A stretch of 64,000 bases of DNA from Pseudomonas silesiensis (GTDB lineage: Bacteria; Pseudomonadota; Gammaproteobacteria; Pseudomonadales; Pseudomonadaceae), in NCBI RefSeq assembly GCF_001661075.1, contig NZ_CP014870.1, forward strand, positions 3,926,501-3,990,500, written 5' to 3'. Positions 61,201-64,000 of the stretch are shown one piece after another; within the stretch, counting starts at the first letter, position 1; every line of letters begins with the position of its first letter. The position numbers were made by a program, and so were the translations under genes. Under the pieces are notes generated by a model, which made no database searches, was not told the DNA's origin, and worked only from the letters and a program-made list of their open reading frames with translations.

Positions 61201-64000
61201 TCGGCCGCTGTCAGGTCCCATTTCGGCAGGTGAATGTGCTGGCCGATCACGTCGGTCGGCGTGCGCACCTGATAGTCGTCCATCTCATAGGTGGCCGGCA
61301 CCAGGTTGGTTTGCTGGTACTGCACGCAGTCGAAAGTGTTCATGCGCATCACCAGCGGCTCTGGTGGACGCTGCTTGGTGATCACCGGCCAGGCGTCTTC
61401 CCATAGCGCCAGGATGCGCGCTTGCGGGAAGTGGTAGCCGACCTTGTTGTACACCGCGTCGAACTGGATGTTCGCGGCTTTATAGACCCGTGGACGGTCG
61501 GCGGTGAAGGTCGAGGAACCAGTGTAGGACATGCCGTCAACCCGTTCACCGCTATTGAACTCGCCGGTGCCGGCGCTGCTGGTCAGGCGTTTTTGCCGGT
61601 CATCCATGCACGGTTCGTAATAGGGTGCGCCTGCGATCGGCAGGGCGCCGTTGGTGCGGAAGTTGCGCGCCACCACCTGATTGCCCGGCAGCACGGCAAA
61701 GCTTGGGTGGTCTTTTTTGGCGTGGAACGCCATGGCCGCCTGTTCGACTTCGGTGCCCTCTTCCGGCATGTAGATGGGTTTGGCACGGGTCACTTCCTTG
61801 GAGAAATCCAGGGAGGTGGTAATGGTGTGCGCCTCGCCACCGGCGGAGAAGCCGTCCAGGGAATGGCGCCCCAGGCCGCCGTCCCAGCCACCGGACTGAG
61901 CCGGGTCGAGGTTGGCCCACAACGCATTGCCGCTGGTTTTCAGGGACTGAGCCTTGGCCGCGTCGAGCATGTCCAGCGGCGGGGTTGGTGGGCGTTGGCC
62001 GACCGACGTTTCCATGCCGCCGATCCAGAATGGATAGCCAGGGTTTTTCAGGCTGCCGTCGGCATTACGGTTGGCTTCGCTGCGATCGACCAGGGCCAGG
62101 GAACCAATGGCCTGGGCGCCGCCGCTGCCGCCGTGGTGTTCGCCGTCGTCATCCTCCTCGTCATCATCACCACCGGCCACCAGGGTTTCGCCGATTTTCG
62201 GCACCACCGCGACCTTGCCCGGCATCGGTGCCATGGCTTTGCCTGGCAACGGCACTACCGCAGGGATCGGTGTACCGGCAACGATCTCGCCATCGGGCAA
62301 GGCCCGAGCGCCAGCCGCCGGTTTGCCGCTGCGCAATGCATAAGGTTCGCTGTGGAAACCGTCGTTGCCTTGTTGGGATACTTCGAGTCTGGTGCCTTCT
62401 TCAAACACATCGTGCACCCGCCACATGCTCCACATGCCTTGGGCAAAGTGCGGGTAGAAGTGGCAGTGATAAATCGCATCGCCGGCTACGCGGTTGCGGT
62501 TGCCCGAACCACCGTTGGCGATTTCATAGGTGTAGCCAGCGCCTGGACCAATGCCCTGGGCGTCCACATAGTCGGAGTTGTCGTCGTTGGGGTTAAACAG
62601 CCATTGGTGGCCGTGCAGGTGGAAAATATGCTGCTCGTGGCCGTTGTGGGTGTTGCGGAATTTGACGAAGTCACCGATGTAGCTGTGGTTGACGTTGGAC
62701 GGCTCGGATGGGTACAGCGCCATGGTCGCCTTGACCCCGACCTGATCGGCGTTCGGCACCTGACCCGGAAGAATGCCTTCCAGGCCAGTGTTGGCCGGTA
62801 CGTCCACCAGCATCGCCACGTCGCCGACGGTGTGGGAGCTGAGGAAAAATTCTTCGTAGGCGCAGGACAGGCAGTCGTGCATCGGCCCGACACCCAGACG
62901 GTTGGCCACCACCTCGGCTCCCATGCCGCCGGAGCCGTAGTTGATCATGAACGAGTCGCGGGTCGGCTCCAGCACGTGGGCCATCACCGGGTCTGCCCAG
63001 TACGCGGGAAACGCCTGGGTCGCGGCGGTTTCATCCTGGAACTGCGAAGCGAAATCGCGGAACGGCTCCAGGCGATTGGGGATTGCCGGGTTGCGTTTGC
63101 CGAGGGCTTCCAGCGGGTAGGTCGAAGGCGGGAAGCTGCCATCGGCGTTGCTGCCCATCACGATCGCGTCGCTCTCGCTGGAAATGATTTCGTTGCCGTC
63201 GACCATGTTGATGATCGGCGTGCCGGCCTTGCCTTCACGGACCCACGGTTCGCGTTGCGGGTAACGCGCCTGGTAATCGACGATCGGCTGGCCGGCCGGG
63301 GTGCGGCCGGCGCTGGCCAGGCGCATTTCTTCTTCGGTCAGGGTATTGCGATAACTGCGGCCGCCCTTGGGCACCACCACCACCTGGCCGAACAAGCCGT
63401 TGGCGACGTTGCCCGCATCCCCTTCACCACCGAAGGTCGCGCCGCGGCTGCTGGCGGCGAATGCGCCTTCGCGCTCGGCGTACAAGGTGTAGGAACGGGT
63501 CGCGCCTGGAGGAATCAAGGTATTGGCATTGCGCCCGGTATAAGACGCAATGTCGTCGATGCTGTTGACGGCCTGCATGCCGTTGACCTGGAAGCCGACG
63601 TGCCGGTCCTTGACCTGCTCGTCGACCTTGAAGTTGGGTTCGTTACCGATTTCAACCTCGCCTTCCTCGCCCTCTGCTTCCTCACCGTCTTCGTGCGAAC
63701 CGGGGTTGGCCTGGTAGGCCAGCAGGTTCTGCAGGTTGATGGTCAGGCAGTCACCCGCCGCGACGCGCAGCACCAGCGGCCGCGGACGCTTGTCCGGTCG
63801 CAGCGAGACCTTGCCCGGCACCGCCGCGCCGCCCTGGGCCAGGGACCGGTCATGGTCGTCGACCACGTCGCGGCGCAGGGCGAACATCATGCCGTTGACG
63901 TTCTGCGCACCGAGGCGGTTGAACATCAATGGCTGATCCAGGGCCACGACGTTGGCCACCAGATTGCGTTCGCAGCGCAGCGCCGCCTCGGCCACCCCGA
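58242..64000 (-). CDS. mnxG: Giant multicopper oxidase MnxG (putative Mn(II) oxidase), N-terminus off the edge
   Basis: At least 1918 residues visible; the true start lies beyond the right edge. Several cupredoxin-like domains can be seen. Copper motifs include HIFHLHGHQW (about 62610-62640), HCHFYPHFAQGMW (about 62430-62470), DHLGPSTHQQ (about 60900-60935), HNVTLHGVKW (about 60110-60150), HVGLHAQL (about 59260-59285) and RTHIMMPTGG with DGHVW (about 58540-58610). The size and several Cu motifs match the MnxG of P. putida GB-1, a ceruloplasmin-like Mn oxidase. An acidic Glu-rich stretch (EDGEEAEGEEGEVE) is near the visible N-terminus. It is likely to be secreted, but the signal peptide is outside the window. 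Confidence 0.85.
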   Translation of the reverse strand, partial: GVAEAALRCERNLVANVVALDQPLMFNRLGAQNVNGMMFALRRDVVDDHDRSLAQGGAAVPGKVSLRPDKRPRPLVLRVAAGDCLTINLQNLLAYQANPGSHEDGEEAEGEEGEVEIGNEPNFKVDEQVKDRHVGFQVNGMQAVNSIDDIASYTGRNANTLIPPGATRSYTLYAEREGAFAASSRGATFGGEGDAGNVANGLFGQVVVVPKGGRSYRNTLTEEEMRLASAGRTPAGQPIVDYQARYPQREPWVREGKAGTPIINMVDGNEIISSESDAIVMGSNADGSFPPSTYPLEALGKRNPAIPNRLEPFRDFASQFQDETAATQAFPAYWADPVMAHVLEPTRDSFMINYGSGGMGAEVVANRLGVGPMHDCLSCAYEEFFLSSHTVGDVAMLVDVPANTGLEGILPGQVPNADQVGVKATMALYPSEPSNVNHSYIGDFVKFRNTHNGHEQHIFHLHGHQWLFNPNDDNSDYVDAQGIGPGAGYTYEIANGGSGNRNRVAGDAIYHCHFYPHFAQGMWSMWRVHDVFEEGTRLEVSQQGNDGFHSEPYALRSGKPAAGARALPDGEIVAGTPIPAVVPLPGKAMAPMPGKVAVVPKIGETLVAGGDDDEEDDDGEHHGGSGGAQAIGSLALVDRSEANRNADGSLKNPGYPFWIGGMETSVGQRPPTPPLDMLDAAKAQSLKTSGNALWANLDPAQSGGWDGGLGRHSLDGFSAGGEAHTITTSLDFSKEVTRAKPIYMPEEGTEVEQAAMAFHAKKDHPSFAVLPGNQVVARNFRTNGALPIAGAPYYEPCMDDRQKRLTSSAGTGEFNSGERVDGMSYTGSSTFTADRPRVYKAANIQFDAVYNKVGYHFPQARILALWEDAWPVITKQRPPEPLVMRMNTFDCVQYQQTNLVPATYEMDDYQVRTPTDVIGQHIHLPKWDLTAADGSANGWNYEDGVLSPGAVQERIHAIREFNQCEGTDPRDGTPACPKAKAHPFFGQYGRADWVGARTAMQRWFVDPVVNAKGVDRGLGTIFTHDHLGPSTHQQIGLYATVLAEPAGSTWFHAETGEPLYSGARQDGGPTSWQAVVSTGDLDGDGKNDSFREFFLEYSDFQHAYEAGVYVGAGPNGVPDPQAFPATADSFRYAINPPVRNNASNLLEGIVEVQGGQVPGCPSRPCPQAISVDDPGMFVVNYRNEPLALRVYDPNKVGPDGKRGMQADGLGGDLAYAMQSRTDRAIPAMNLAPNLVTAATGPTGGTTLFPPHINRGGAEPGDPFTPMLRTYTGDNVRLRVHAGGHEEEHNVTLHGVKWLQSGSGFGNSSNSGWRSSQMVGISEQLGFNAPVSMMSSSAATTGDYLYSMDASLEGYWSGIWGVMRNYTAQRSDLFAVPNNPKPMGMRNTVAFDGICPRYSANPNGIGTRPTVQRNYEVVAALANDILRNPLNLAIGDPAGLGQHVGGPLNPAGGTLVFNSRTVSIPQVTVTDPEDGETFTIGGQSGPLHDPTAILYVRKGDLDPITGKLNPGVTVEPLVLRAAAGDCINITLENRLPLIMPDLTQTAVMQGMVKRDRNSGLGATTFSNNLMRPSSHVGLHAQLLAYDITKSDGTNVGANPIQTVPPRVGNVGAYPTRTYKYYAGHLEREGKPITQLGRNVDNINATAVEFGGLNFTPADVIKQPQKGLGGAMSILPIGATWVDDARKVTATVTAPGQTTYRDFAMVWQKALNIRWANGRPVEGIAAEGLGVPTDPQDNSSMAINYKAEPLWFRFGLAPDAPFGHADGHGYGDVPNAHMAYSNALVGGDPQTPVLYVKPGQPFRTHIMMPTGGSRGTTFQLDGHVWSVNPFQSEKSDTGGYPMSTPGVGSVRYGYNPMSMYIGARESILPAAHFSFMHPSAGGSNAIPGDYLFRDYGAYGNTAGLWGLLRVTNEPEPAPAP

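Overview
The window is a high-GC chromosomal stretch of a Pseudomonas of the fluorescens/putida type. The evidence is gene content: a paired arginine succinyltransferase, a CobF, dehydrocarnitine CoA-transferase genes and AttEFGH-type genes. There are also abundant REP/REPIN hairpins of the usual Pseudomonas form (GCGGGC...GCTCCTACAG). No rRNA, tRNA, CRISPR or prophage is visible. One IS110-family element is present.

Left part (1-24.4 kb), mostly ordinary metabolism: the end of a sirtuin gene; a LysR regulator divergent from a dhcA-dhcB-atoB operon (dehydrocarnitine/acetoacetate catabolism); a membrane protein; a periplasmic protein; a secreted esterase; a basic amino acid binding protein; cobF with an atypical histidine phosphatase; an orphan arginine succinyltransferase pair; an oxaloacetate decarboxylase-like enzyme; an M20 peptidase; a MASE2-GGDEF protein; an alpha/beta hydrolase whose nucleophile serine is alanine; a PfpI-like protein; a possible sRNA; two tiny genes; an Att-type ABC system; and a methyltransferase.

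Middle and right part (24.5-64 kb), the unusual portion. It appears to be a manganese-oxidation and surface-amyloid island. An NtrC-type sigma-54 response regulator (MnxR-like), two paralogous sensor kinases (MnxS-like), a SCO-cytochrome c fusion and the multicopper oxidase McoA lie together on the minus strand. On the plus strand follow two paralogous secreted proteins, a CsgB-like curlin and a very large CsgA-like curlin, behind a canonical sigma-54 promoter. After a DUF6124 gene and an IS110 element comes a tightly overlapping minus-strand operon. It runs receiver protein - GspE - PilM/N/O/P-like proteins - secretin - three pseudopilins - CsgE - CsgF - CsgG, so a type II secretion/type IV pilus-like machine is cotranscribed with the curli exporter. 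The last 12 kb encode a periplasmic isomerase, a cytochrome c/binding-protein fusion, two SCO copper chaperones, a membrane-anchored beta-propeller protein and the giant multicopper oxidase MnxG, cut by the right edge.

Three sites with exact GG-N10-GC spacing (before mcoA, before the curlin operon, before the receiver-gspE operon) suggest that one sigma-54 circuit controls oxidase, amyloid and secretion genes. That link is inferred from sequence and gene order. The Mn-oxidase and MnxS/MnxR names rest on recalled similarity to the Pseudomonas putida GB-1 system, not on a database search.
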